This document shows, one piece after another, positions 54,607-63,216 of a DNA stretch of 64,000 nt. The notes beneath the pieces are model-generated. The model was not told where the DNA came from. It saw only the letters and a list, made by a program, of their open reading frames with translations, and made no database searches. Position numbers and translations under genes: made by a program. The stretch comes from G963667675 sp965197565. GTDB lineage: Bacteria > Chloroflexota > Dehalococcoidia > Lucifugimonadales > UBA3495. The DNA lies in the NCBI GenBank assembly GCA_965197565.1, contig CBDANK010000004.1, positions 186,001 through 250,000 on the forward strand, written 5' to 3'. Position 1 is the first letter of the stretch. Every line of letters begins with the position of its first letter.

Positions 54607-57600
54607 ATGATTAGACAACAGACTGCTCATCCACAAGGACTAATCGCCGAGCGCTATCTACTTTTGGAGCAGATAGGCAAAGGCCGGATGAGCACAGTTT
54701 ATCTGGCTCAGGATAAAGCTGCTCACGATACCCTCGTTGCGGTGAAAATCCTTAATACCGACCATCCTGACGAAATCAATCGGGAGGTGTTTAAGCGCGA
54801 AACCGCCGCCCTCAAGCGGCTCAACCACACAAACGTCGTCGGCCTGCGGCAAAGCGGACTTCTGGGGGAGAATGGTCAATACTACCTTGTCTTGGACTAC
54901 CTGCCCTACTCTCTCGCTGACTTCTTGAAAGACCACGACCAAACCGGTATCAGGAATTTCGACCAGCATCGGGTTATGCGAGAGCTAGCCCAGGCGCTGG
55001 CGCACGCTCATTCGCAAAACGTGATCCACCGGGACATCAAGCCGACCAATATCCTGCTTGATAAGGATGGACGCCCCTGCCTTACGGATTTTGGCATCAG
55101 CAAGCTGTTTACTGATTTATCCATCGGCCAGACGCTGGCGGGCTTCTGGAGCCCGGGCTACGCTGCGCCGGAGCAGCAGGCAGGTGAACCGGCCAGCTTC
55201 AAGTCCGACATATATTCCTTGGGCGCCGTCTTTTATCATCTGCTGTCCGGGCAAGTTCCGCTACCGGAGGGCCCTCGTCCGGCAGCAGTTGGAAACTACG
55301 TAAGCGCCCCGGTTCATGTTCGTGCCGTCTTGGAAGGGATGCTGGCGGAGGACCCTTACGAAAGGAAATATACTGCTGCAGAACTGGTGATTACGCTCGA
55401 GGGAATCACCCGCCAAGTAGAAACCCTTCCCAAGCATTACTTGATCTTGACCAACACCGCTCTTCACAATCTGAGCACGGAGGGGCGCATTTTTTCCGAT
55501 GACCGGGATGCCGCAGCTGAAGTCCTTAAGAATGAACTTGGCGGTGCGGAACTCTCAGAAGTCTATATCCAGCAAGACCGCCAGGATCCTAGCTTCGTTC
55601 GTGTTTTGGGGGATTCGTTACGACTGATTTGCAAACCAAGTGACGACGGGAATGGTTTGCTGGTGGTGGCCATTCATGCCCCGTATCAAGTAGAGCTTGA
55701 CCGGCAAAAGGAACAAGCGATGCAGTACCGGGCCGAATGGGAGACCGTGCGAACCTCGGATGCGGCGCCGCCAAATGGCGACCTCTCCTCTTTGCTTGAG
55801 AGGGTGAATAATTTCGAAGCGGAGAACACTGCTGAGCGAGAATACCGGCGTTCCCGGCGGGATTTTATCGAAAGGTGGCGTTCCGCTTTGGACCGTCAAG
55901 AGCAACGGGTTACTGAGCATGAATTGGACTACCTGGGAGTAGAGGACGCCGGTGATTACTGGCATTTTACCTTGTCCGAGCCGCCGCCGGATAATCTGAA
56001 CTGGCCGGATGAGGCAACGCTGGAGATTGTAACCGCCGGGGTTGCCACTACCGCCCGAGCGCGTAGAGTACAGGTAGGAACGCTGGACGAAATCAACGGC
56101 CAGATTTTGACCGTGTACAAAGACGAACCTCCCACCTCGCAGCGCGATGCGCCAAATGCGCCCCCGGAACGAGGGCGGCTGGCGCCAAGCCGCATTGAGG
56201 TCAGGACTGCGATTCACCGTCAGCGTAGAGCAATCGGAGCGTTCCAATCTGGGGCTCTGGTTAGTCCTGTGCTGGCCAACATTATCGTTGAACCTAGCCT
56301 GGCTACTCATACTCCCTTGCCAACCTTGGATTACTGTCAAGACTGGCTATCTGATGATAAGAAAGAAGCCGTCAGCAAAGCGGTCTCCAGCAATGAACTG
56401 TTCCTCATTCAGGGGCCTCCCGGCACCGGGAAAACAGCCGTCATCGCTGAAATTGTCTTGCAAATTCTTCGGCGCAATCCGGATGCGCGCATTTTGCTCT
56501 CTTCTCAGTCCAACATCGCCGTTGATCACGCATTGAACCAAATTGCCAAGGCTGCAGGCGCAACGCCGCCGACGATGATACGCCTTGGTCGGCCGGAAAA
56601 AATCAGTGCCGATGACTGGACCATCCAGGGACGCGCCAGCGCTTGGCGTCAAGACGTGCTGAATAAATGCAGCGCAGTTCTGGACGATTTGGCTCAAACG
56701 GAGCATCAAGCCAGAGCAGTTGGCAGAATTGACGGCGGGGTGGTCGAAACCGACTACGAAGCCAAAGGCGGGACCGCGGTATTGATCGAGGATGCCAAAG
56801 GACTAGTCAAAGAACTTCGGGAATGTGAACGCCGTTACGAAATAGTCCAGCACGGGCGCAATAGAACTATGCTGATGGCACACGTCAATGAGCAGATGGA
56901 AATCATCCAGGCCAGGTTGAAAGACCGCCTTGATGAACTCACTAGGCTGCTGTCATTGTCGGTCGAATTCAACGAAACCAACGCCGACGAGGTGTTGGAG
57001 CAGGTCATCCGAATTTTTTCGTCTCATGTGGCAGCAAATGACGACTTGGAACCCTCTGACGAAGACCTCCGGAAAGTTCAGGAAACCCGAAGCATCATAG
57101 TCGAGTGGATGCAGGTAGCCGGCCAAACTGGTGATATGCAGCGACTTATTGTTGAGCAATCCAGTGTAGTGGGAGCAACCTGTTTGTACAGCGGCGGCAA
57201 ACGAATGCCGGAAGCCACCTTTGATTGGGCCATTGTTGACGAGGCTGGACGCGCTACCGTCCCCGAGGCGCTGGTTCCTCTCGCCAAATCGGAACGGGTC
57301 ATACTAGTCGGCGACGAGCGCCAGTTGCCACCGATGGTTGACGCCGATATTGCCGGTGACGAAACCGACGGTTCCCATGATGACAGCCCTCTTGATACGA
57401 GTTTGTTCCAGACACTGGTTGAACAGGCTGAACATGAGGGCCACTGGCATCTGGCCAGCCTGCGCCGCCAATATCGAATGCACCCGGCAATCGGCAATTT
57501 GATAAGCCAAGCGTTTTATGAGGGCAAGCTGGAACAGGGATTGAGCGCTAAGGACTTCCAAGACTACAACTGGCTAAACCGGCCGGTATCTTGGCTATCG

Positions 57601-58098
57601 ACGTCCGCTTTGTCCAGCAGAGCCGAAACCCCGCGCGGCCGGTCTTTCGACAACCGTGTCGAGGCTGAACAGATTGTTCAATGGTTGCAGGATTTCGAGA
57701 ATCAGTGCCGGCAACGCGATTTGCGCCCGGCGATAGGTATCATCAGCGGCTACCAGGCTCAAGTAGAATTTGTGCGTCGGCTCATCGACCCAGGAGACAC
57801 CGCCCGATGGCAGAACTTAAGGGTTGAAGTAGCGACGGTGGACTCGTTCCAGGGCCGGGAGTGCGACGTGGTTTTGTACTCGACGGTTCGCTCCAACCAA
57901 CAGTACAACATCGGTTTCCTGCGGGATTATCGCCGCATCAACGTAGCCTTATCCCGCGCCCGCAGCGTACTGGTAGTCGTAGGGGACGACTTTATGATGA
58001 GAAGCGCGGCGACCGGGACCGGCGAGAACCCTTTCGCCAAGGTGCTGGAGCATATTAGGTCGCACCCCGAAGAATGCGAAATCGTTCCGGCAGGTTAG
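54607..58098 (+). CDS. Ser/Thr protein kinase fused to SF1 (UPF1/Dna2-like) helicase
   Basis: 1163 residues in one uninterrupted frame. Kinase domain, residues about 15-275: glycine loop IGKGRMSTVYLA (23-34), VAVKIL with Lys47, catalytic HRDIKPTNILL (141-151), DFG at 161-163, GYAAPEQQ and SDIYSLGAVFYHLLSG, all intact. A middle region (280-560) has a coiled stretch and small domains. The AAA_11/AAA_12 helicase has GPPGTGKTAV near 603, VDEAGRATVPEAL (Asp878, Glu879), VGDERQLPP, RRQYRMHP, VATVDSFQGRECDVV and INVALSRAR. The fusion suggests helicase or partner activity under phosphorylation control. It is followed nine bases later by a PLD nuclease gene. A defence role is inferred from context. 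Confidence 0.9.
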   Translation: MIRQQTAHPQGLIAERYLLLEQIGKGRMSTVYLAQDKAAHDTLVAVKILNTDHPDEINREVFKRETAALKRLNHTNVVGLRQSGLLGENGQYYLVLDYLPYSLADFLKDHDQTGIRNFDQHRVMRELAQALAHAHSQNVIHRDIKPTNILLDKDGRPCLTDFGISKLFTDLSIGQTLAGFWSPGYAAPEQQAGEPASFKSDIYSLGAVFYHLLSGQVPLPEGPRPAAVGNYVSAPVHVRAVLEGMLAEDPYERKYTAAELVITLEGITRQVETLPKHYLILTNTALHNLSTEGRIFSDDRDAAAEVLKNELGGAELSEVYIQQDRQDPSFVRVLGDSLRLICKPSDDGNGLLVVAIHAPYQVELDRQKEQAMQYRAEWETVRTSDAAPPNGDLSSLLERVNNFEAENTAEREYRRSRRDFIERWRSALDRQEQRVTEHELDYLGVEDAGDYWHFTLSEPPPDNLNWPDEATLEIVTAGVATTARARRVQVGTLDEINGQILTVYKDEPPTSQRDAPNAPPERGRLAPSRIEVRTAIHRQRRAIGAFQSGALVSPVLANIIVEPSLATHTPLPTLDYCQDWLSDDKKEAVSKAVSSNELFLIQGPPGTGKTAVIAEIVLQILRRNPDARILLSSQSNIAVDHALNQIAKAAGATPPTMIRLGRPEKISADDWTIQGRASAWRQDVLNKCSAVLDDLAQTEHQARAVGRIDGGVVETDYEAKGGTAVLIEDAKGLVKELRECERRYEIVQHGRNRTMLMAHVNEQMEIIQARLKDRLDELTRLLSLSVEFNETNADEVLEQVIRIFSSHVAANDDLEPSDEDLRKVQETRSIIVEWMQVAGQTGDMQRLIVEQSSVVGATCLYSGGKRMPEATFDWAIVDEAGRATVPEALVPLAKSERVILVGDERQLPPMVDADIAGDETDGSHDDSPLDTSLFQTLVEQAEHEGHWHLASLRRQYRMHPAIGNLISQAFYEGKLEQGLSAKDFQDYNWLNRPVSWLSTSALSSRAETPRGRSFDNRVEAEQIVQWLQDFENQCRQRDLRPAIGIISGYQAQVEFVRRLIDPGDTARWQNLRVEVATVDSFQGRECDVVLYSTVRSNQQYNIGFLRDYRRINVALSRARSVLVVVGDDFMMRSAATGTGENPFAKVLEHIRSHPEECEIVPAG

Positions 58099-58107
58099 GG
58101 GGACGCC

Positions 58108-59616
58108 GTGAGTGAAACGAGAGGTGAAATTGCTACTGCAATGGCGCGGGCTAAGCGGCGGTTTCCGGGCTACGAATTGGACGCTTGCTACCCGGTATGC
58201 TGGCCTGTCTATGCCGTGCGCCTCACTTTGACCGTTCTGGCAGAGCATGAAATCTCGACTGCTGCCCGCTACATCCTGCGTCTGGCTGGTTTAGGGCCGA
58301 CGCCGCCGACGGAGTTCAGCCGATTGCTTGGCCTGCCGGAGAAGTTCGTGGCCGGTGCGGCCGCCGAACTGCTTGGCGGAGAACTGGTGGCGCAACGGCC
58401 CGACCTGAACTTGGAAATTACCGGGAAGGGCAGGCAGGTCCTCGCCAGCGGCGGCCGGTCCTGGTCTCCCCGACGTGAGCATACGTTGGTTCCCTTCGAC
58501 CCGCTTGCCCGCCGGGTATTGGACGTGGACACCAATCGTTTGCTGTATCTCGACGAGGTACAAAAAGAAGGTCTTTTCGTTCTTCCCGCCGGAAGCAAAC
58601 CCCGGTTGAGCGAGTTTCACATCGAAGCAATCAGGCATTGCGCTCGCGCCGAGGAGGGGATAAGACCCGATGAAATTACTGAGGTTGCCGAATTCCACAA
58701 CAGGGATGCACGTCTCCGGTACCGCAACGACATCACAGTTGTAAGGTTGGTCGCCTCCGGCGGCGGTCAGCCTGCATTTGCAGCGTTTCGCGGCCGGGAG
58801 TACTTAGAGGAAGAAAGCGTCGCGTTGCAAAGGCTGGCGGACTCCGACGTTATGGTTGTGCCTGAAGAATTCAGGGAAGGGTCTGGAGAGCCGTGGCTTC
58901 TTTCAAGTAGCGTCACTAGCGATGAAGCTTCTTTGCTTTCTGCCATTAGGGACGATTACCTCTCTGTCAACTCTGCCGAGCAAATGATCGCTGAAACTCA
59001 AGACAGGCAGCTTGAAACACAAGATGTGCGACAGCGAGACCAGTTGGCGCGCAGCCTCACTCAGCTAAAAGCCGAAAAGGCTGAATTGGAGCGTCAGCTT
59101 GCTGAACGGGAGCAGCAACTGAAAGAACGTAGTGACGGCGACTTTCGCATAATCAAAACTGAAGAACATCGTCCCTTGCTATTGCAAGCGATAGACAAAG
59201 CCCAATTCCAACTTACGCTAGTATCTGCATGGATAGGGCAGCGGGCCTTCGACGCCGAACTTCGCCGTAAGCTGGTTCAAGCAATGGAAAGGGGGGTGCA
59301 AGTTCGTATTGCTTGGGGACAAGGAACAGAGCGCGGACCCGAAGCCGATCGGAACCTTGCAAGAGGCAACTACGTGCTGGATGAACTGAAGCGCAGGATC
59401 CCCGTTGGTATGCTAGACCGGCTAACTGTGAAACGCACTGAAATCCACCTAAAGCTCATCATCTGCGACGACCAGTTCTGCGCTTGGGGCAGCTTAAACT
59501 GGTTATCATATCGTGGGGAGCTAGACGACGGTTATCGCATTGAGTGCAGTTCCTACTCTGAACGACCAGGTGAAATAGCCCATTGGATGGCCGTCGCTGA
59601 CTCGCTTTTTTCATAA
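58108..59616 (+). CDS. Winged-helix, coiled-coil, PLD nuclease partner of the kinase-helicase
   Basis: 502 residues with GTG start and GGGGGA upstream, nine bases after the kinase-helicase stop. Residues about 45-115 look like a winged helix (FSRLLGLPEKFVAGAAAELL). The middle is alpha/beta with no match. Residues 300-350 form a coiled coil (KAEKAELERQLAEREQQLKE). The C-terminal phospholipase D domain has EIHLKLIICDD (His447, Lys449) and WGSLNWLSYRG, a single HKD set, so a dimer is expected. It should be the nuclease effector of the two-gene unit. Confidence 0.85.
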   Translation: MSETRGEIATAMARAKRRFPGYELDACYPVCWPVYAVRLTLTVLAEHEISTAARYILRLAGLGPTPPTEFSRLLGLPEKFVAGAAAELLGGELVAQRPDLNLEITGKGRQVLASGGRSWSPRREHTLVPFDPLARRVLDVDTNRLLYLDEVQKEGLFVLPAGSKPRLSEFHIEAIRHCARAEEGIRPDEITEVAEFHNRDARLRYRNDITVVRLVASGGGQPAFAAFRGREYLEEESVALQRLADSDVMVVPEEFREGSGEPWLLSSSVTSDEASLLSAIRDDYLSVNSAEQMIAETQDRQLETQDVRQRDQLARSLTQLKAEKAELERQLAEREQQLKERSDGDFRIIKTEEHRPLLLQAIDKAQFQLTLVSAWIGQRAFDAELRRKLVQAMERGVQVRIAWGQGTERGPEADRNLARGNYVLDELKRRIPVGMLDRLTVKRTEIHLKLIICDDQFCAWGSLNWLSYRGELDDGYRIECSSYSERPGEIAHWMAVADSLFS

Positions 59617-59931
59617 GAAATGGTACTGCTATGCTCCTGATCACTGAGGGCGTCGCGAAACAGCTTGCACCAGATTGTCATGGCCTGCCGTCGGCAGGCG
59701 ACCTGGGCTGATGATGCTCTTTGGGCGTACTTGGTCGCCACTCAACCCTACTACCTGGCCGGCCATTACTTCGAGATGCTGGGCAATCCAAGCCCACCCA
59801 ACCGGACCTGAATTTTCGTTCCTCGGCAATCTAAAGAGCCACCGCTCATTCAAAGGTTTGTAGTGCAGTGCCGGTTTGCCCCACCTTACTTCACAAGTAG
59901 TCTGTAGCGACCTATGGAGGATTCAGAATTT

Positions 59932-60168
59932 ATGCCAAATGATGGTGACGTATCAGCTCCATCCGCTTCTCGGCAGGTTTTCGAACAAATCGAGCAGAAC
60001 TTGGAGGCGGGAGGGGGCCGCGACATGTGGCAGAACATCCGAAAGGAATTGGACGAGAATGGAACAGAGGGTGTCCGCTCGTATCTTGATTTGGAATACC
60101 AGAGGAGGAAGTCCATCGTCCAATCCACAATGGAGAATCTGGCGAGCAGATTAGAGGAAACCACATGA
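59932..60168 (+). CDS. Small protein upstream of SMC-like ATPase gene
   Basis: 78 residues from the ATG at 59932, chosen because GGAGG at 59916-59920 precedes it; an ATG at 59914 lacks such a site. Acidic and helical (RQVFEQIEQNLEAG, YLDLEYQRRKSIVQSTMENL), no family recognised. Its TGA overlaps the ATG of the next gene, so the two were translated together. Small subunits of this kind accompany SMC-like ATPases in Lamassu- and ABC-3C-like systems, which is only an analogy here. Confidence 0.6.
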   Translation: MPNDGDVSAPSASRQVFEQIEQNLEAGGGRDMWQNIRKELDENGTEGVRSYLDLEYQRRKSIVQSTMENLASRLEETT

Positions 60169-60217
60169 TGAACAATAGGGCTTTTCGTATACACAACGTT
60201 ACTATTGAGGGGTTCAA
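60165..60217 (+). pseudogene. SMC-like ATPase, 5' fragment
   Basis: An ATG overlapping the previous stop encodes NNRAFRIHNVTIEGFN, the typical first strand of an SMC/RecF-type ATPase head that should lead into a Walker A P-loop. The frame is cut at 60217 by the left end of an IS3 element. The continuation is found at 63217, but without the P-loop. Confidence 0.65.
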
Positions 60218-60231
60218 TGAGGTGGACCCGG

Positions 60232-61176
60232 TTAGTTGGACAGAATTAAGGCAGAGTTAAGTGAGGGTCCCGTTACTCCTACATACGATCCCAACACTGG
60301 TCCGTCTGAACACCTCCTGTCCTTTGACTCTTCCTCCCGGACTGTCTGATCCCCGTGGAACACCTCGGCCGGGGTCCGGTAGCCCAGGGCTTGATGGGGC
60401 CTCAGGTTATTGTAGAACCGGAAGTAGGCGCCCAGTTCCCGTCGGGCCTCGACGGCATTGACGTAGGCTTTCAGGTAGAGCTCCTCGTACTTCACCGTCC
60501 GCCACAACCGCTCCACGAAGATGTTGCCTTGGTACCGCCCCTTCCCGTCCATGCTGATCTTCACTCCGCGATCCTGGAGGACCTGGGTGAACTCCCGGCT
60601 GGTGAACTGGCTGCCTTGGTCGGTGTTGAACACCTCGGGCCTGCCCCGGGCCAACGCCTCCGCAAGCGCCTCGGCGCAAAAGCCCGCCTCCAGCGTGTTG
60701 GACAATCGCCAGGCCACCACGTACCGGCTGTGCCAGTCCATGATTGCCACCAGGTAGAGAAAGCCACGGGCCATGGGCAGATAGGTGATGTCGGCGGCCC
60801 ACACCTGGTTGGGCCGGGTGACCCTGGCGTTCCTCAGCAGGTAGGGATAGACCCGATGCTCCGGCGCCGGTTGGCTGGTCCGGGGGCGCCGGTAGATGGC
60901 CCGCAGCCCCATGACTCTCATCAGCCGCTGCACCCGCTTCCGGCTCACCTGCTTGCCCTGCCGCTCCAGCCAGGCCTTCATCCGCCTCGACCCGTAGAAG
61001 GGGGTCTCCAGGTACTGACGGTCCATCTCCCTCATCAGGGACAGGTCCGCTTCGGAAGCCCCCTTGGGACGGTAGTAGAGGCTGGAGCGGGTCACCCCCA
61101 GCAGGGCGCACTGCCGCACTATCGGCAGGGACGGATGCTCCCGGTCCACCATCTCCCGCCGACGGCCCGGACTCAT
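60232..61176 (-). CDS. IS3-family transposase OrfB
   Basis: 314 residues. N-terminal HTH_21 region (ETPFYGSRRMKAWLERQGKQ, RVQRLMRVMGLRAIYRRP) and the rve integrase core with DDE residues in WAADITYLPMA, FNTDQGSQFTS and NIFVERLWRTVKYEE. It ends within the left part of the element, and its ATG overlaps the orfA stop (ATGA). In this family OrfAB is normally made by a -1 frameshift. Intact length. Confidence 0.93.
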   Translation of the reverse strand: MSPGRRREMVDREHPSLPIVRQCALLGVTRSSLYYRPKGASEADLSLMREMDRQYLETPFYGSRRMKAWLERQGKQVSRKRVQRLMRVMGLRAIYRRPRTSQPAPEHRVYPYLLRNARVTRPNQVWAADITYLPMARGFLYLVAIMDWHSRYVVAWRLSNTLEAGFCAEALAEALARGRPEVFNTDQGSQFTSREFTQVLQDRGVKISMDGKGRYQGNIFVERLWRTVKYEELYLKAYVNAVEARRELGAYFRFYNNLRPHQALGYRTPAEVFHGDQTVREEESKDRRCSDGPVLGSYVGVTGPSLNSALILSN

Positions 61177-61457
61177 GGACCGGACCTCTCCGCCAAGAAA
61201 TCCCGCTCCACCTTCAGCTGGCCGATCTCCTGGTACAACCGGGCGACCAAGGCGTCGTCGTTCTTGGTCTTCTGTTCCTTACCGTTGCCGAAGACGCCGG
61301 AGGCGCCCTCCACAAGGGCTTTCTTCCAAGCTTGAATCTGCCCGGGGTGGATCTCGTACCGGGCGGTCAGTTGGGCCACCGTCTCCTCGCCCTTCACCGC
61401 CTCCAGAGCCACCTTGGCCTTGAGGGCCGGGCTGTGCTTTCTGCGTTCTTTCGACAT
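61173..61457 (-). CDS. IS3-family OrfA (HTH protein)
   Basis: 94 residues from the ATG at 61457, with GGAGT six bases ahead; a farther start at 61514 adds residues foreign to the family. HTH_Tnp_1 pattern: MSKERRKHSPALKAKVALEA, VAQLTARYEIHPGQIQAWKK, then the leucine-zipper-like VARLYQEIGQLKVERDFLAE that pairs with OrfB. Overlaps orfB by four bases. Confidence 0.92.
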   Translation of the reverse strand: MSKERRKHSPALKAKVALEAVKGEETVAQLTARYEIHPGQIQAWKKALVEGASGVFGNGKEQKTKNDDALVARLYQEIGQLKVERDFLAERSGP

Positions 61458-61526
61458 TTCCCACTCCTTCCCGACAGCTACCGCTGCCTTCGGCATGGGA
61501 GCGGGACTCCCCACTAACCAGAACTG

Positions 61527-62915
61527 TCACGCTGGCGCGACCTCTGATGGGTAGGGTACAGCCGAAGCCAAGGGACCTGGTATTGGCACCAACTGGTAGC
61601 CCAGTTGCGCGGCTCGGTGTTTTGCGATGCGCAGTGCTCTATGCCGGTACTGACTCTCGTAGTATTCGGCTCCGGCGTCCACGTACTGCTGGCCGTAGCG
61701 CAGCATGGAGTAGATGATCCGGGCCAGCTTGTGGGCCGTGGCCGTGATGGCCTTGGGCGCACCCAGATGGGCTTTCTTCCGGCGCAGGAAGGCACCGAGA
61801 GCGCTGTCGGAGCGGTGCAGCGCGTTGGCCGCCAGCCGCAGTGCCGCCGCCGCACGGTTGGCGCTGGCCTTGGTCTTCGAGCTGATCACTCTGCCACCGG
61901 TGATGCGGTTGTCGGGACTCAGCCCCAGCCAGGAGGCGAAGTGCTTGGCGCTGGGCCATTTGGTCATATCGGTGCCAATCTCGCCGATCACCTTCAGGGC
62001 TGTGTAGGCGTCCACGCCGTCGATCCGGGTCAGATCCACTCCGGTCATCCGGTACAACTGGCTCTGGACATCGAAGCCGGGCGCGTTCTTCTGATTGCCC
62101 CTCTTGCCGTTGGGAGCCGGAGGTTCGCCGTCGCTGCGGTCTTCAAATCCGGCCAGTTGGGCTTCAATCTCCCGGTCGCACTCGGCTATCTTGCCCTGGT
62201 AAACCCGGTACAGTTCCACAGCTTGGGTCAGCTGGAAGAGGTGCTCATCCCGCCAGTGCCCCCGCAGCGATCGGGCTATGGTCGCCTCGTCCGCCTTGAT
62301 CCGTCGGTCGCGCAGCCGGGCCAGCCTGCGGGGATTCCTCTCGCCTCTCACTATGGCCTCGATGATGTCCATGCCGGTCTTGCCCGTGATGTCGCTGATG
62401 ACGTGCTGTAGCTTCACGTTCATCTCGGTCAGCGCCTTCTGCATGTGCTGGACGTGATGAGAGGCGTATTCCACCAGCATGGCCCGCTGCCGCAGGTAGC
62501 TGCGCAGGCGGCGTATATCCTCGTCAGGCCGAAAGGCCCCGGACAGCAGCCCGTAGGTGTGCAGCTGTTGCAGCCACTGGCAGTCCACCACGTCGCTCTT
62601 GCGACCCGGCACATTCTTGATGCGTCTGGGGTCCACCAGCATCACCTGGAAGCCCCGTTCTTCCAGCACCCCGAACAACGGTATCCAGTACACGCCGGTG
62701 GACTCCATGGCCACGGTTGCCACGCCGCATTCAGTAAGCCAGTCCGCCAAGCGATACAGGTCCGCAGTGAAAGCCTCGAACTCTTGCACCGGCTGTTCCG
62801 AGCGATCAGCGGGAACCGCCACGAAATGGCTGGAGGCGCCCACGTCAATGCCCGCCGAATTAAGGTTCAGCTGGGACAACTCCGCCGGTTTCGTGCTGCT
62901 CTTGCCTCGGTTCAT
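61527..62915 (-). CDS. IS110-family transposase nested in the IS3 element
   Basis: 462 residues from the ATG at 62915 (GGAGG five bases ahead). DEDD domain: SAGIDVGASSHFVAV, VAMESTGVYWIP and GRKSDVVDCQWLQQL; C-terminal domain: RIDGVDAYTALKVIGEIG and WLGLSPDNRITGGRV. It belongs to a longer subgroup than the 320-residue transposases of copies 1 and 2. The 62916-63190 region upstream is the likely site of its guide RNA, though I did not define a fold. Confidence 0.9.
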   Translation of the reverse strand: MNRGKSSTKPAELSQLNLNSAGIDVGASSHFVAVPADRSEQPVQEFEAFTADLYRLADWLTECGVATVAMESTGVYWIPLFGVLEERGFQVMLVDPRRIKNVPGRKSDVVDCQWLQQLHTYGLLSGAFRPDEDIRRLRSYLRQRAMLVEYASHHVQHMQKALTEMNVKLQHVISDITGKTGMDIIEAIVRGERNPRRLARLRDRRIKADEATIARSLRGHWRDEHLFQLTQAVELYRVYQGKIAECDREIEAQLAGFEDRSDGEPPAPNGKRGNQKNAPGFDVQSQLYRMTGVDLTRIDGVDAYTALKVIGEIGTDMTKWPSAKHFASWLGLSPDNRITGGRVISSKTKASANRAAAALRLAANALHRSDSALGAFLRRKKAHLGAPKAITATAHKLARIIYSMLRYGQQYVDAGAEYYESQYRHRALRIAKHRAAQLGYQLVPIPGPLASAVPYPSEVAPA

Positions 62916-63216
62916 CACCGCCTCCGCCATTGCCGTGTAGGCCCATCGCCGGAGGGAGTCGCGAACTGTAGACAATCTCCCCAACGGGATCGCCCCGACC
63001 GGAGCGTCACCAATGATGCCGTCGCAAGTCTCCCAGACCATGCTCTCACCCGGGCAATGCGCACCAGTGTCCACTCGGCCTCAATCCGGACGACAGGCCT
63101 CATCGTGAGCCTACACCACTTGCGGGGCTGTCCAGTTAGTCGCCTCTGCACGGCCCGGATACGAGCATAACATTGCTCTCACTTAGCTACTTGTCCGATT
63201 TTCCGGGTCCACCTCA

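Larger units (their letters stand above)
60218..63216 (-). mobile_element. IS3-family element carrying a nested IS110
   Basis: The ends TGAGGTGGACCCGG at 60218-60231 and its complement at 63203-63216 are inverted repeats of an IS3-type element with orfB and orfA at 60232-61457. Between orfA and the right end lies an IS110-type transposase gene (61527-62915) with about 250 bp of non-coding sequence, which I read as a second element inserted in the IS3 leader. Flanking triplets CAA and CTA do not match, so the usual 3-bp target repeat is absent, suggesting a deletion next to the element. Confidence 0.75.
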
